Assembly: GCA_934130355.1 (NCBI GenBank) | Contig: CAKOXV010000018.1 | Span: 1 to 28,609, forward strand | DNA length: 28,609 nt | Source of the DNA: an uncultured Clostridia bacterium | GTDB taxonomy: Bacteria; Bacillota; Clostridia; TANB77; CAG-508 | Direction: 5' to 3' | Shown: positions 1 through 7,607 of the stretch, in pieces | Layout: each line of letters starts with the position of its first letter | Numbering within the stretch: position 1 is the first letter of the stretch | Notes under the pieces: model-generated | Database searches by the model: none | What the model was told of the DNA's origin: nothing | What the model saw: only the letters and a program-made list of their open reading frames with translations | Translations under genes and position numbers: made by a program

Positions 1-612
1 AATTTAATGAAATATATAAAAATGGCAACAAGTTTCAACTTTGGGGAAGTAGTTTCAGTAATTATTGCAAGCATTGTGCTTCCATTTTTACCTGAAACAC
101 CAATTCAACTATTAGTAGAGGGATTATTATATGATTTTGGGCAAATGACAATTCCATTTGACAATGTTGATAAAGAATTAATTAAAAAACCGAAAAAATT
201 AAATATAAAAAGTTTAAAAAGGTTTATGTTTTTTATGGGGCCTGTAAGTTCACTATTTGATATAGTTGTATTTTTATTATTATGGTTTGTTTTCACAGTT
301 AGAGATGTTACACACTTTCAAACAATATGGTTCACTTACAGTATAGTATCGAATTTAATAGGAATGCACATTATAAGAACGGCAAAAACACCATTTATAC
401 AAAGTAATGCACACAAAGCAGTTTATATATCTTCAATACTGCTAATTATAATAGGTATTTTAGTACCATTTACGCCACTGGGAGCTGCAATAGGCTTAGC
501 ACCAATTGCATTAAAATATATTTTCATGATATTTGGAGTTACATTCTTATATTGTATTGTAGCAAGTTATGCAAAGAAAATTTATATAAAGAAATATAAG
601 GAATGGATATAG
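1..612 (+). CDS. mgtA: Magnesium-translocating P-type ATPase, C-terminal part (5' end outside window)
   Basis: This is the C-terminal membrane domain of a P3B-type Mg2+-importing ATPase (MgtA/MgtB) in the cytoplasmic membrane. The reading frame is open from base 1, so the first ATG at base 7 is internal and not the start. The segment YIKMATSFNFGEV at the left edge, then LPFLPETPIQLLVEGLLYDF and the IPFDNVD motif followed by KKP, is the signature of this family just after the hinge region. About five hydrophobic segments follow, including IGMHIIRTAKTPFIQS, which is also typical. The phosphorylation and nucleotide-binding domains lie upstream of the window. Nothing shows whether the gene belongs to the neighbouring recombinase element or to the chromosome. 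Family assignment is firm. Confidence 0.9.
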   Translation, partial: NLMKYIKMATSFNFGEVVSVIIASIVLPFLPETPIQLLVEGLLYDFGQMTIPFDNVDKELIKKPKKLNIKSLKRFMFFMGPVSSLFDIVVFLLLWFVFTVRDVTHFQTIWFTYSIVSNLIGMHIIRTAKTPFIQSNAHKAVYISSILLIIIGILVPFTPLGAAIGLAPIALKYIFMIFGVTFLYCIVASYAKKIYIKKYKEWI

Positions 613-667
613 AAAATAAATTTAAAATTAGAAAAGTGATGTGTGTTTATTAAAGAATCAATGAATA

Positions 668-981
668 GTGAATGATGAAAAAATAAAAATATCTTATTAT
701 AATACGGGAAGTAGAATAGATATGTTTACTGAAACAAAAGATGAAAAAATAGCAGAATTAGGCAAAGTAAATGAAATACTTGGAATAAGTTCGATGCCAC
801 CTTTGCAAATTTATTAGGAAAAAATAAAACCGAATATGATATAGAAAAAGAAACAGGATTAGTAAGAAAAATAGTATTAGATGAACAAGTTACTACAAGA
901 GAATATGAATTTGACAATGTTGATGATTCAGTTTTCGTAGAGCCTGATATAAGCCAATATACATTAAAAGATAAAGAATAA
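668..981 (+). pseudogene. Frameshifted relic of an unrecognised small protein gene
   Basis: A coding-like stretch is split over two frames. From GTG 668 or ATG 722 one frame reads ...MFTETKDEKIAELGKVNEIL and hits a stop at 815-817. From about 793 the next frame carries on with coherent sequence (DATFANLLGKNKTEYDIEKE, then VRKIVLDEQVTTREYEFD) to TAA 979-981. A single indel near 785-795 would join them into about 100 residues. There is no Shine-Dalgarno site, and an in-frame stop precedes the GTG. I do not recognise the family. It sits between mgtA and a hairpin terminator, so it may once have been co-transcribed with mgtA. Confidence 0.45.
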
Positions 982-997
982 AATAAAATGAAGTAAG

Positions 998-1023
998 GAA
1001 CAGATTATAATATCTGTTCTTTA
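998..1023 (+). terminator. Hairpin terminator after the relic
   Basis: Perfect 8-bp arms GAACAGAT (998-1005) and ATCTGTTC (1012-1019) enclose a 6-nt loop and are followed by a short T-rich tail. It probably ends mgtA or relic transcription. Confidence 0.55.
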
Positions 1024-1173
1024 CCTATATATACAAATTACAAGTTGTTGCTAAAACTAAATTTTAAAATGTGAGTTTTGTAATTCGCTCTAAATTTTAA
1101 AATAAAAAATTTTTGTAAAAATATTACACAAAAACAAAATATTCATTTCTTTTTATGAAGTTATGTATAAGCT

Positions 1174-1224
1174 AAAAATGTCCAAATTTTCGAGTAAAAT
1201 AAACTTCTAAATTGGACATTTTTT
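1174..1224. repeat. 12-bp inverted repeat with A/T flanks, possible terminator
   Basis: Arms AAAAATGTCCAA (1174-1185) and TTGGACATTTTT (1212-1223) are perfect complements about 26 nt apart. The A-rich outer flank on one side and T-rich flank on the other would suit a bidirectional terminator with a long loop. It lies in the otherwise gene-free stretch 982-1446. It may mark the left side of the recombinase element, but no attachment site could be recognised here. Confidence 0.35.
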
Positions 1225-1253
1225 ATAATTAGAAAAATCAGCAATACCAATGC

Positions 1254-1328
1254 TTTGAAACGAAATAGATGACATATTTTACTATACTGGGTAGGTGTGT
1301 GATAGTGAAAACTATCGCATAGCTACCC
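1254..1328 (+). promoter_or_regulatory. Putative promoter and GAAA-capped leader hairpin upstream of recombinase 1
   Basis: TTGAAA near 1254 and TACTAT at 1280-1285 are spaced about 19-20 nt, a possible sigma-A promoter. Transcription would begin at about 1289, exactly where a strong hairpin starts: outer arms GGGTAG (1289-1294) and CTACCC (1323-1328), inner arms GTGTGATAGT (1297-1306) and ACTATCGCAT (1311-1320) with two G-U pairs, and a GAAA loop of the GNRA type. The hairpin is plain in the sequence; the promoter is weaker. No gene is encoded between here and 1447. Confidence 0.4.
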
Positions 1329-1446
1329 TTAAACTATTTATGAACAAATGCGGACATATTAAAAAAATTAAAAAATAAATTTTAAAGTAAGAGAGAATTT
1401 TTATAAGAAAACAGATGTATATATAGTATAGGGAGAGTGAATTAAT

Positions 1447-1560
1447 ATGAGTGAAACTTTCAAAATCAATATATACTTCGATGAAAAAGGTGAAGAGTTA
1501 GAAGGATTAATAAAACACCTAATAATTAATATCTTAAAAAAAGATATTTTTGAGCATTAA
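1447..1560 (+). CDS. Small 37-residue protein encoded before serine recombinase 1
   Basis: ATG 1447 has the SD GGGAGA (1431-1436) about ten bases upstream. The 37-residue product starts MSETFKINIYFDEKGEELEG and continues as an amphipathic helix ending LKKDIFEH. I do not recognise a family. The second recombinase element in this window has a small ORF (8661-8816) in the same position with a similar shape: a Y-rich beta-like start, then N/D/E residues, then a K/I/L-rich helix. That suggests a conserved accessory factor such as a directionality factor or regulator. This role is inference from position only. It is separated from the recombinase by 72 bp. Confidence 0.5.
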   Translation: MSETFKINIYFDEKGEELEGLIKHLIINILKKDIFEH

Positions 1561-1632
1561 AATTTTATTCAAAATAAGATATAATAAAATTTAAATTCAA
1601 ATTGTTTTATCCAAGCATAGAAGGGAGGAACA

Positions 1633-3189
1633 ATGCTTGAACAATTAGAAAAAACAATATACAAGGTAGCAATATATATAAGGTTATCAAAAGAAGATGT
1701 AGATAGAGGCTATGATGAAAGTGAAAGTATAAAAAATCAAAGAACATTACTAACAGAATATGTGCAAAAATTAGGATGGAAGTACCAATTAATAGATACA
1801 TATATAGATCAAGGTTTTACTGGAACAAATTTTAATAGACCAGATTTTCAAAGAATGATAAGAGATATAGAAAACGGAAAAATTAATATGGTTGTAACAA
1901 AAGATTTATCCCGTTTAGGACGTGATTATATAGAAACAGGAGAATATATAGAAAAATGGTTCCCAGAAAATAATGTAAGATATGTTTCAGTAACAGATGG
2001 AATAGATACTTTTGAAACATCAAATGGTAACAATGACATTGCACCATTTAAATCAATATTAAATGATATGTATTCTAAAGATTTGTCAAAGAAAATCAGA
2101 ACAGCACTTCACACTATGCAAAAACAGGGAAAATGGGTAGGAGGAAAGACACCACTTGGATACATAAAAAATTCGAATGATAAAAATAAATTAATAATTT
2201 ATGAGCCAGAAGCTCAAATTGTAAGGAATATTTTTAATATGGCATATAGTGGTAATCAAGTTGGAACAATAAGAGATTGCTTAAACAATAGCAATATTCC
2301 AACAGCAAATAAATCAAGATACAATAAAGAAACATATTGGGAAAATAAAACAGTAAAAAACATATTGAAAAATAAAGTTTATATAGGCACAACAGTGCAA
2401 AATAAAAGGAGCAGAATAAGTTATAAAAATAGAAAAATTAGACCAAATTCAGAAGAAAAATGGATAATTGTAGAAAATACACATGAACCAATAATAGACA
2501 AAAAAGTATTTGATGCAGTGCAAAAAATGGTAATAGTTCAAAAATACAATAGAAACGAAAAGAAAAATATGTTTTTATTAGATGGTTTGCTTTTTTGCTA
2601 CGAATGCAAACATAAAATAGGGGTAAGAGGAAAAAAGAATAGTAATTATTATATGGTATGTAATAATTATCGCAGAAATTCAAAATTAAAACTTTGCACA
2701 TCACATGGTTTTAGTTATTCTAATTTAGAAGAGAATGTAATTAATTATATTAAAAATTTATTTCAAAAAATAGATAGTAAAAAAATAGAATTAGAAGTAA
2801 AAAAGGAAATGACAAAATATGATTATGGAAAAATACTTCAAAAACTAGAAAACGAGATAAAATTAATAAATAGCAATATTGACCAAATGTATATAGACAA
2901 ATTAAATAATAAAATAAGTGAAGAAATCTATGAAAGATTATTGAAAAAATTTGGTGATGAAATAAAACAAAAGGAAAAAGAATACATGGAAATTAAACAA
3001 CAAAAAGAAGAATCAAAACAAGATAATAATGAGAAGATAAAAAGTGTTATACAAGAGTTTTTGAGTCTAAATAATCCAACATCAGAAATTATGAAAGTAA
3101 TTATCAATAGAATTGAAATTCATCAAGATAAAAAGGTGGATTTATATTTTAATTTTAAACAATTAGATAACTTAAAAGAAAAAATATAA
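1633..3189 (+). CDS. Large serine recombinase, TndX/TnpX type (recombinase 1)
   Basis: A 518-residue site-specific recombinase that excises or inserts DNA through a phosphoserine intermediate. The resolvase catalytic domain spans about residues 10-160, with the nucleophile Ser19 in YIRLS and the family motif TKDLSRLGRDYIETG. It is followed by the recombinase domain (TPLGYIK..., NKTVKNILKNKVYIGT, ENTHEPIIDKKVFD). A Cys-rich zinc ribbon (FCYECK...CNNY...LCTSHG) and a long Lys/Glu coiled coil complete the usual layout at a normal length. The start is fixed by the SD GGGAGG (1622-1627) just before ATG 1633. Downstream, the element ends close to a truncated ABC ATPase gene, the typical place for the recombinase of an integrated element. 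The left end was not found. Confidence 0.93.
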   Translation: MLEQLEKTIYKVAIYIRLSKEDVDRGYDESESIKNQRTLLTEYVQKLGWKYQLIDTYIDQGFTGTNFNRPDFQRMIRDIENGKINMVVTKDLSRLGRDYIETGEYIEKWFPENNVRYVSVTDGIDTFETSNGNNDIAPFKSILNDMYSKDLSKKIRTALHTMQKQGKWVGGKTPLGYIKNSNDKNKLIIYEPEAQIVRNIFNMAYSGNQVGTIRDCLNNSNIPTANKSRYNKETYWENKTVKNILKNKVYIGTTVQNKRSRISYKNRKIRPNSEEKWIIVENTHEPIIDKKVFDAVQKMVIVQKYNRNEKKNMFLLDGLLFCYECKHKIGVRGKKNSNYYMVCNNYRRNSKLKLCTSHGFSYSNLEENVINYIKNLFQKIDSKKIELEVKKEMTKYDYGKILQKLENEIKLINSNIDQMYIDKLNNKISEEIYERLLKKFGDEIKQKEKEYMEIKQQKEESKQDNNEKIKSVIQEFLSLNNPTSEIMKVIINRIEIHQDKKVDLYFNFKQLDNLKEKI

Positions 3190-3220
3190 GGCTAATTTAA
3201 TGTTAAATATTAGATTAGCC
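3190..3220 (+). terminator. Hairpin after recombinase 1
   Basis: GGCTAAT right after the recombinase stop pairs with ATTAGCC, enclosing further AT pairing. It lacks a long T tract, so it may be a weak terminator or part of the attachment-site arm. Confidence 0.4.
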
Positions 3221-3256
3221 AAAAGTAAAGATTGAAACTGCCTATTTTTATATCAA

Positions 3257-3430
3257 CCAGAAGCTATAAGTATGTCAGATAGAGTTATTGTCTTAACACA
3301 TAGACCAGCAACTGTAAAAAACATTTATAATATAGACTTTGAAATGAAAAATAGAACACCTTTATCATGTAGAGAAAGTCCTAAATTTAGTAAATATTTT
3401 AATTTAATGTGGAAAGACTTAGAAGCATAA
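3257..3430 (+). pseudogene. C-terminal fragment of an ABC transporter ATPase (SsuB/TauB type)
   Basis: From PEAISMSDRVIVLTHRPATV to the stop at 3428-3430 this is the last part of a nitrate/sulfonate/NMT1-type ABC ATPase, beginning just after the H-loop (family sequence THDIEEAISMSDR). The Walker A, signature and Walker B parts are absent, and I find no matching 5' part upstream of recombinase 1 in this window. The next two genes are the permease and binding protein of the same transporter class, so the gene was the first of that operon. The break falls between the recombinase and its downstream flank, as expected when an element integrated into the ATPase gene. Either the left end is beyond the window or the 5' part was deleted. 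Confidence 0.8.
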
Positions 3431-3435
3431 ATGTA

Positions 3436-3495
3436 TTCACATTAGCATTATACTTAACATAAAATATAATGAAACAATATCTATACTAATGTGAA
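3436..3495 (+). promoter_or_regulatory. 10-bp inverted repeat framing the permease leader
   Basis: TTCACATTAG (3436-3445) and CTAATGTGAA (3486-3495) are perfect complements 40 bp apart. The AT-rich interval contains possible -10-like sequence (TATAAT at 3465-3470). The right arm runs directly into the SD AAAGGGA of the permease gene at 3508, so pairing could reduce its translation, or the arms could be a split operator. There is no T tract. Confidence 0.4.
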
Positions 3496-3507
3496 AGGGA
3501 TGATATT

Positions 3508-4344
3508 ATGAAAAAAGCAAAAAATATATCAGAAGACAGAAAAAAATATTTAAGAAAAAACAAATTAAGAAAAATCGAAATATTAGTAACACAAATATTT
3601 TTAGTTGTAGCATTTATTGCAATATGGGAAATACTTGCAAGAACAGGAAAAATAGATAGTTTTATAACAAGTCAACCATCAAGAATAGTAAAAACATTTA
3701 TGAAGTTATCATCAAATAATTTACTAGAACACTTAAAAATAACATTTATAGAAACAATAATTGGTTTTCTACTTGGAACAGTTTTCGGGTCAATTATTGC
3801 AATTATTTTATGGTGGTCATCATTTATTTCAAAAGTTTCTGAACCATTTCTTGTGGTATTAAATAGTTTACCAAAGATAGCATTGGGACCAGTAATCATA
3901 ATTTGGGTTGGAGCTGGTATGCCTGCAATAATTGTCATGGCACTATCAATTTCATTAATAGTCACAATATTAGAAATTCTTAATGGATTTCTACATACTG
4001 ATGAAGAAAAAATCAAGATGGCAAAAACATTTAAAGCAAATAAAGCACAAATTTTAACCAAAATTGTAATTCCTTCAAATATCCCAACATTTTTCAATAC
4101 CTTAAAGGTAAATATTGGTCTTTCTTTAGTAGGAGTAATTTCAGGCGAATTCTTAGTTTCAAAAGGAGGACTTGGATATTTAATAGTTTATGGTGGGCAG
4201 GTTTTTCAACTAGATTTGGTAATGACAAGTGTTATTATATTAGCTGTTGTTGCAGCTTTAATGTATCAAAGTATTGTTTGGCTTGAAAAAAATTTGTTAG
4301 ATAAAATGAGTGAGGTTAAGAAACTAACCTCATTCTTTTTTTAA
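3508..4344 (+). CDS. ABC transporter permease, NMT1/sulfonate/nitrate (SsuC-like) class
   Basis: A 278-residue inner-membrane subunit of a binding-protein-dependent importer. About six hydrophobic helices are visible, starting near residue 25 (IFLVVAFIAIWEILART). The cytoplasmic coupling loop reads KTFKANKAQILTKIVIPSN, and the class-typical EFLVSKGGLGYLIVYG follows. SD AAAGGGA precedes ATG 3508. The C-terminal residues SEVKKLTSFFF are encoded by a terminator hairpin, so the tail may be a recent change. Its partner ATPase gene immediately upstream is reduced to a fragment, so the system works only if another ATPase serves it. The substrate (thiamine precursor, sulfonate or similar) cannot be told from sequence. 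Confidence 0.88.
   Translation: MKKAKNISEDRKKYLRKNKLRKIEILVTQIFLVVAFIAIWEILARTGKIDSFITSQPSRIVKTFMKLSSNNLLEHLKITFIETIIGFLLGTVFGSIIAIILWWSSFISKVSEPFLVVLNSLPKIALGPVIIIWVGAGMPAIIVMALSISLIVTILEILNGFLHTDEEKIKMAKTFKANKAQILTKIVIPSNIPTFFNTLKVNIGLSLVGVISGEFLVSKGGLGYLIVYGGQVFQLDLVMTSVIILAVVAALMYQSIVWLEKNLLDKMSEVKKLTSFFF
4311..4342 (+). terminator. Intrinsic terminator overlapping the permease 3' end
   Basis: TGAGGTTA (4311-4318) pairs with TAACCTCA (4325-4332), followed by TTC and seven T. The stop codon lies in the T tract. It would limit read-through into the binding-protein gene at 4390. Confidence 0.75.
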
Positions 4345-4389
4345 CCAAATTTACACTAACTACATAATATAAAAAAGAAGGAGGAAGAT

Positions 4390-5400
4390 ATGAAAAAAGT
4401 TTTAATTACATTAATAATCATTGCAGTTGCAATTGCCATAGGAATAGTGATTTATAAGCAAATTACAAAAACTGAAGAAGAAACAGGTTTAATAACAATA
4501 CAATTAAATGAAGTTACAAGATCTGTTTTTTATGCGCCACAATATGTTGCTATTGCAAATGGTTCATTTGAAAAAGAAGGACTTAAATTAGAGATTACAA
4601 CAGGGCAAGGAGCAGATAAGGTTATGACAGCAATACTTGCTGGGCAAAGTGATATTGGACTATGTGGTCCAGAAGCAGCGATATATGTCTATAATGAAGG
4701 AAAAGAGGACTATATTGAAGTATTTGCTCAATTAACACAAAAAGATGGTTCATTCTTAGTTAGTAAAGAGCCAACAGATAATTTTAGTTGGAAGGATTTA
4801 GTTGGAAAAACTGTGATTCCAGGAAGAAAAGGTGGAGTTCCATATATGACATTAGAATATGTACTAAAACAAAATGGAATAAATCCTCAAACTGATTTAG
4901 TACTAGATGATAGTATAAAATTTGACTTAATGGCAGGAGCATTTACAGGTGGAAATGCAGAATATGTTACATTATTTGAGCCAACTGCTTCAATGACTCA
5001 AAATGCAGGAAAAGGATATATTGTAGCATCTGTAGGAGAAGCAGCAGGAGAAGTTCCATATACAGCATACTGTGCTAAAAAGAGTTATATAGAAAAAAAT
5101 TCTAAAATTATTGAAAGTTTTACAAAAGCTATATATGAAGGTGAGCAATGGGTAAAAGAACATAGTGCAAAAGAAATAGCTGAAAAAATACAAAACTACT
5201 TTCCAGATAGCACAATTGAAATATTAGAAACAGCTATTCAAAAATATAAAGATATTGAAGCTTGGAAAGAAAATCCAATATTAAAAGAAGAAGCATTTAA
5301 CAAACTTCAAACAATAATGACAGAAGCAGGAGAACTTGAACAAAAGGCTCCTTATAATAAGATAGTAAATAATACTTTTGCAGAAAAAATAAGCAAGTAA
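4390..5400 (+). CDS. ABC transporter substrate-binding protein, NMT1/SsuA-like
   Basis: A 336-residue extracytoplasmic binding protein. It has an N-terminal membrane helix (residues 4-24) but no lipobox cysteine, so it appears anchored by its uncleaved or signal-like helix rather than by lipid. The mature part has the NMT1/THI5-SsuA fold cues: FYAPQYVAIANGSFEKEGL (ligand-pocket loop of the first lobe), AILAGQSDIGLCGPEA, and GRKGGVPYMTLEYVLKQNGI at the domain hinge. SD AAGAAGGAGG lies before ATG 4390. It follows the permease after a 45-bp gap that includes an intrinsic terminator, which suggests lower or separate expression. The substrate cannot be assigned; thiamine-pyrimidine precursors or sulfonates are the common ones for the family. 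Confidence 0.87.
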   Translation: MKKVLITLIIIAVAIAIGIVIYKQITKTEEETGLITIQLNEVTRSVFYAPQYVAIANGSFEKEGLKLEITTGQGADKVMTAILAGQSDIGLCGPEAAIYVYNEGKEDYIEVFAQLTQKDGSFLVSKEPTDNFSWKDLVGKTVIPGRKGGVPYMTLEYVLKQNGINPQTDLVLDDSIKFDLMAGAFTGGNAEYVTLFEPTASMTQNAGKGYIVASVGEAAGEVPYTAYCAKKSYIEKNSKIIESFTKAIYEGEQWVKEHSAKEIAEKIQNYFPDSTIEILETAIQKYKDIEAWKENPILKEEAFNKLQTIMTEAGELEQKAPYNKIVNNTFAEKISK

Positions 5401-5406
5401 AAAAGA

Positions 5407-5429
5407 AGGTCTACATGATATGTAGGCCT
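5407..5429 (+). terminator. Hairpin after the binding-protein gene
   Basis: AGGTCTACAT (5407-5416) and ATGTAGGCCT (5420-5429) form a 10-bp stem with one G-U pair and a GAT loop. The tail is ATTATTAT, not a clean T run, so efficiency is uncertain. Confidence 0.6.
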
Positions 5430-5446
5430 ATTATTATAGGGAAATA

Positions 5447-5475
5447 TTGACAAAATTCTTAAACTTTAATATAAT
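5447..5475 (+). promoter_or_regulatory. Consensus sigma-A promoter of hisS
   Basis: TTGACA (5447-5452), a 17-bp spacer and TATAAT (5470-5475). The start of transcription would be near 5482, only about 20 nt before the ATG. That leaves no room for the T-box leader that often controls tRNA synthetase genes in Firmicutes. Confidence 0.85.
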
Positions 5476-5502
5476 ATATGTGTTAAAAAGAAGGAGATTT
5501 AA

Positions 5503-6813
5503 ATGAAAGAATTAGAATTAAGAAATGTAAAAGGAACTACAGATTACTCTCCAAGAGAGCAATTTATAAGAAATTATATATCAGACACACTAAAAGAAGT
5601 ATTTGAAAAATATGGATATAAACCATTGCAAACACCAATATTATGTTATTATGACTTATTAGCATTAAAATATGATGATGATAGTGAAATATTAAATGAA
5701 GTATATAAAGTTACAGATCAAGCAGATAGAAGTTTAGCATTAAGATATGACTTAACAGTTCCATTTGCTAAGTATATAGCAATTAATCAAAATACCAAAT
5801 TACCATTCAAAAGATATGAAATTGGAGAAGTATTTAGAAATGGACCTGTAAAATTAGGAAGAGATAGAGAATTTATTCAATGTGATGTAGACTGTGTAGG
5901 ATTAGAAGGACAATTAATTGAAGCTGAACTTGTAGCATTATATGTTGAAGCATATACTAAATTAGGAATTGATGTAATAATAAAATACAATAATAGAAAA
6001 TTCTTGTCTGGAATAATAATAGAAGCTGGAATTGACGAAGAACTTGTTACAAGTACTATAACTGTTATTGATAAATTTGAAAAATTATCAAAACAAGAGC
6101 TTGAAAAAGAATTTATAAAAATAGGACTAAATAATACACAAATTGAAAAACTATATGAATATTTAAATATGAGCCAAGAACAATTTGCAAATATTGAAGG
6201 AAAAAATGCAATATTACAACAAGGAATAAATGAATTAAATATTTTAAAACAATATATAGAAGAACTTGGATTATTAGAATATGTAAAATTTGTACCATCA
6301 CTAGCTAGAGGACAAGAATATTATACAGGAACTGTATTTGAGGCATACACAAGAGATGGTAGCATAACATCAAGCATAGGAGGCGGAGGACGTTATGATA
6401 AAATGATAACAGAATTCGTTGATAATGGAAACATATATCCAGCTGTTGGAATAAGCTTTGGTCTAAATGTTATATACGAATTTTTAAAGAATAAAAAAGA
6501 ATTTACAGAAAACGCATTAACAGATATTTTTATAATTCCAATGGGAACAGAGATTGAATGTCTAAAAATTGCAGAAAGTCTAAGAAAAGCAGGGTATAAA
6601 GTTGAAGTTGAAATGAAAAATAGAAAAATGAAAAAATCATTAGAATATGCTAATGAAGAAAATATACCTTATGTATTCATTTTAGGTGAAGATGAGCTTG
6701 AAAAGCAATGTATAACAGTAAAAGATATGAAACAAAAAGCACAGTTACAAATTTCGACAACAAATATTTTAGAAGAATTTAATAAAATAGTAGACAATTC
6801 AAATAATATATAA
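5503..6813 (+). CDS. hisS: Histidine--tRNA ligase
   Basis: A 436-residue class II aminoacyl-tRNA synthetase charging tRNA-His in the cytoplasm. Motif 2 reads RYEIGEVFRNG followed by GRDREFIQCDVDCVG. The histidine-specific motif is LARGQEYYTGTVFEAY, and motif 3 includes SIGGGGRYDKMI. The C-terminal anticodon-binding domain begins at about residue 340 (TDIFIIPMGTEIECLKIAESLRKAGYKV). Having that domain argues against the regulatory paralogue HisZ. The REFIQCDVDCVG wording resembles the archaeal/eukaryotic-like branch of HisRS more than the Escherichia coli type, so this may be a second, divergent copy. SD AAGGAGA before ATG 5503. Transcribed alone from a consensus promoter and closed by a strong terminator. 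Confidence 0.9.
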   Translation: MKELELRNVKGTTDYSPREQFIRNYISDTLKEVFEKYGYKPLQTPILCYYDLLALKYDDDSEILNEVYKVTDQADRSLALRYDLTVPFAKYIAINQNTKLPFKRYEIGEVFRNGPVKLGRDREFIQCDVDCVGLEGQLIEAELVALYVEAYTKLGIDVIIKYNNRKFLSGIIIEAGIDEELVTSTITVIDKFEKLSKQELEKEFIKIGLNNTQIEKLYEYLNMSQEQFANIEGKNAILQQGINELNILKQYIEELGLLEYVKFVPSLARGQEYYTGTVFEAYTRDGSITSSIGGGGRYDKMITEFVDNGNIYPAVGISFGLNVIYEFLKNKKEFTENALTDIFIIPMGTEIECLKIAESLRKAGYKVEVEMKNRKMKKSLEYANEENIPYVFILGEDELEKQCITVKDMKQKAQLQISTTNILEEFNKIVDNSNNI

Positions 6814-6817
6814 TATA

Positions 6818-6855
6818 ATAACATCTAGTATTAAATACTAGATGTTATATTTTTT
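6818..6855 (+). terminator. Strong intrinsic terminator after hisS
   Basis: A 14-bp perfect stem, 6818-6831 with 6835-6848, has a 3-nt loop and a T run at 6850-6855. Confidence 0.9.
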
Positions 6856-6874
6856 ATTTAAAGGAGGTTTATTT

Positions 6875-7549
6875 ATGAAAAGAACAAAATTAGATGATAG
6901 AATATTACCAACATATACAAAAGGAGAAGAAATCTTTAATATGGTATCACATATAGTTGGTGGTGTTGCAGGAATTGCAACAATAGTTCTATGTAGTGTA
7001 TTTGCAGCCATAAGACATAATCCTTATGGTGTAGTAAGTGGAGTAATATTTGGAGTTTCAATGTTATTTTTATACACAATGTCAAGTTTATATCATGGAT
7101 TAAAACCAAATTCAAAGTCTAAAAAAGTTTTTCAAATATTAGACCATTGTGCAATATTTGTATTAATAGCAGGTTCTTATACGCCTTTTGCATTATGTAC
7201 TTTAAGACAATATTCAACAGCACTAGGTTGGACAATTTTTGGAGTTATATGGGCATTCGCAGCATTAGGAATCACACTAAACTCAATTGATTTAAAGAAA
7301 TATAAAGTATTTTCAATGTTCTGCTATTTAGCAATGGGCTGGTGTATAATTGTAAGAGGAGATGTATTACCTAAATTATTAGGTAATGCAGGATTTGCAT
7401 TACTTTTATCAGGTGGCCTTGTATATACTCTTGGAGCAGTACTTTATGGAATAGGAAAAAAGAAAAAATATGTACATTCAATTTTCCATTTATGTGTATT
7501 TATAGGAAATGTGTTACATGTTTTATGTGTATTATTATATGTAATTTAA
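6875..7549 (+). CDS. Hemolysin III / PAQR-family membrane protein
   Basis: A 224-residue polytopic membrane protein of the hemolysin III (YqfA/PAQR) family with seven predicted helices. Diagnostic residues: MVSHIVGG in the first helix, SSLYHG after the second, DHCAIFVLIAGSYTPF (metal-ligand Asp/His region) and a C-terminal HSIFHLCVFIGNVLH whose histidines complete the putative zinc site. The start at ATG 6875 is fixed by the SD AAAGGAGG (6860-6867). An upstream in-frame ATG at 6842 lies inside the hisS terminator and has no SD. The biochemical role is unsettled for bacterial members; the haemolysin name is historical. No promoter of its own was obvious. Confidence 0.88.
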   Translation: MKRTKLDDRILPTYTKGEEIFNMVSHIVGGVAGIATIVLCSVFAAIRHNPYGVVSGVIFGVSMLFLYTMSSLYHGLKPNSKSKKVFQILDHCAIFVLIAGSYTPFALCTLRQYSTALGWTIFGVIWAFAALGITLNSIDLKKYKVFSMFCYLAMGWCIIVRGDVLPKLLGNAGFALLLSGGLVYTLGAVLYGIGKKKKYVHSIFHLCVFIGNVLHVLCVLLYVI

Positions 7550-7552
7550 TCG

Positions 7553-7579
7553 ACAAAATCCCCCAAAAAACATATTATA
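7553..7579 (+). promoter_or_regulatory. Candidate sigma-K promoter of dpaB
   Basis: AC (7553-7554) in the -35 position and CATATTATA (7571-7579), which fits the sigma-K -10 consensus CATAnnnTA, are separated by 16 bp. spoVF is mother-cell expressed under sigma-K in Bacillus subtilis. The expected start near 7586 gives a leader of about 22 nt holding the SD. The match rests on few fixed bases. Confidence 0.5.
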
Positions 7580-7605
7580 TAGAAATAGTATGAAAGGGGG
7601 TTTTT
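7560..7605 (+). promoter_or_regulatory. C5/G5 inverted repeat covering the dpaB Shine-Dalgarno site
   Basis: CCCCC (7560-7564) can pair with GGGGG (7596-7600), the SD of dpaB, and GGGGG is followed by five T. In read-through RNA from the hemolysin III gene this could terminate transcription and hide the SD. RNA started at the putative sigma-K start near 7586 would lack the C arm and keep the SD free. Confidence 0.4.
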
Positions 7606-7607
7606 GC

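Noticed and set aside
3672..4097. 141-codon minus-strand ORF opposite the permease
   Set aside because: Shadow of the permease gene; hydrophobic composition mirrors the coding strand and there is no ribosome site.
5482..5502. T-box riboswitch before hisS
   Set aside because: The consensus promoter leaves only about 20 nt of leader.
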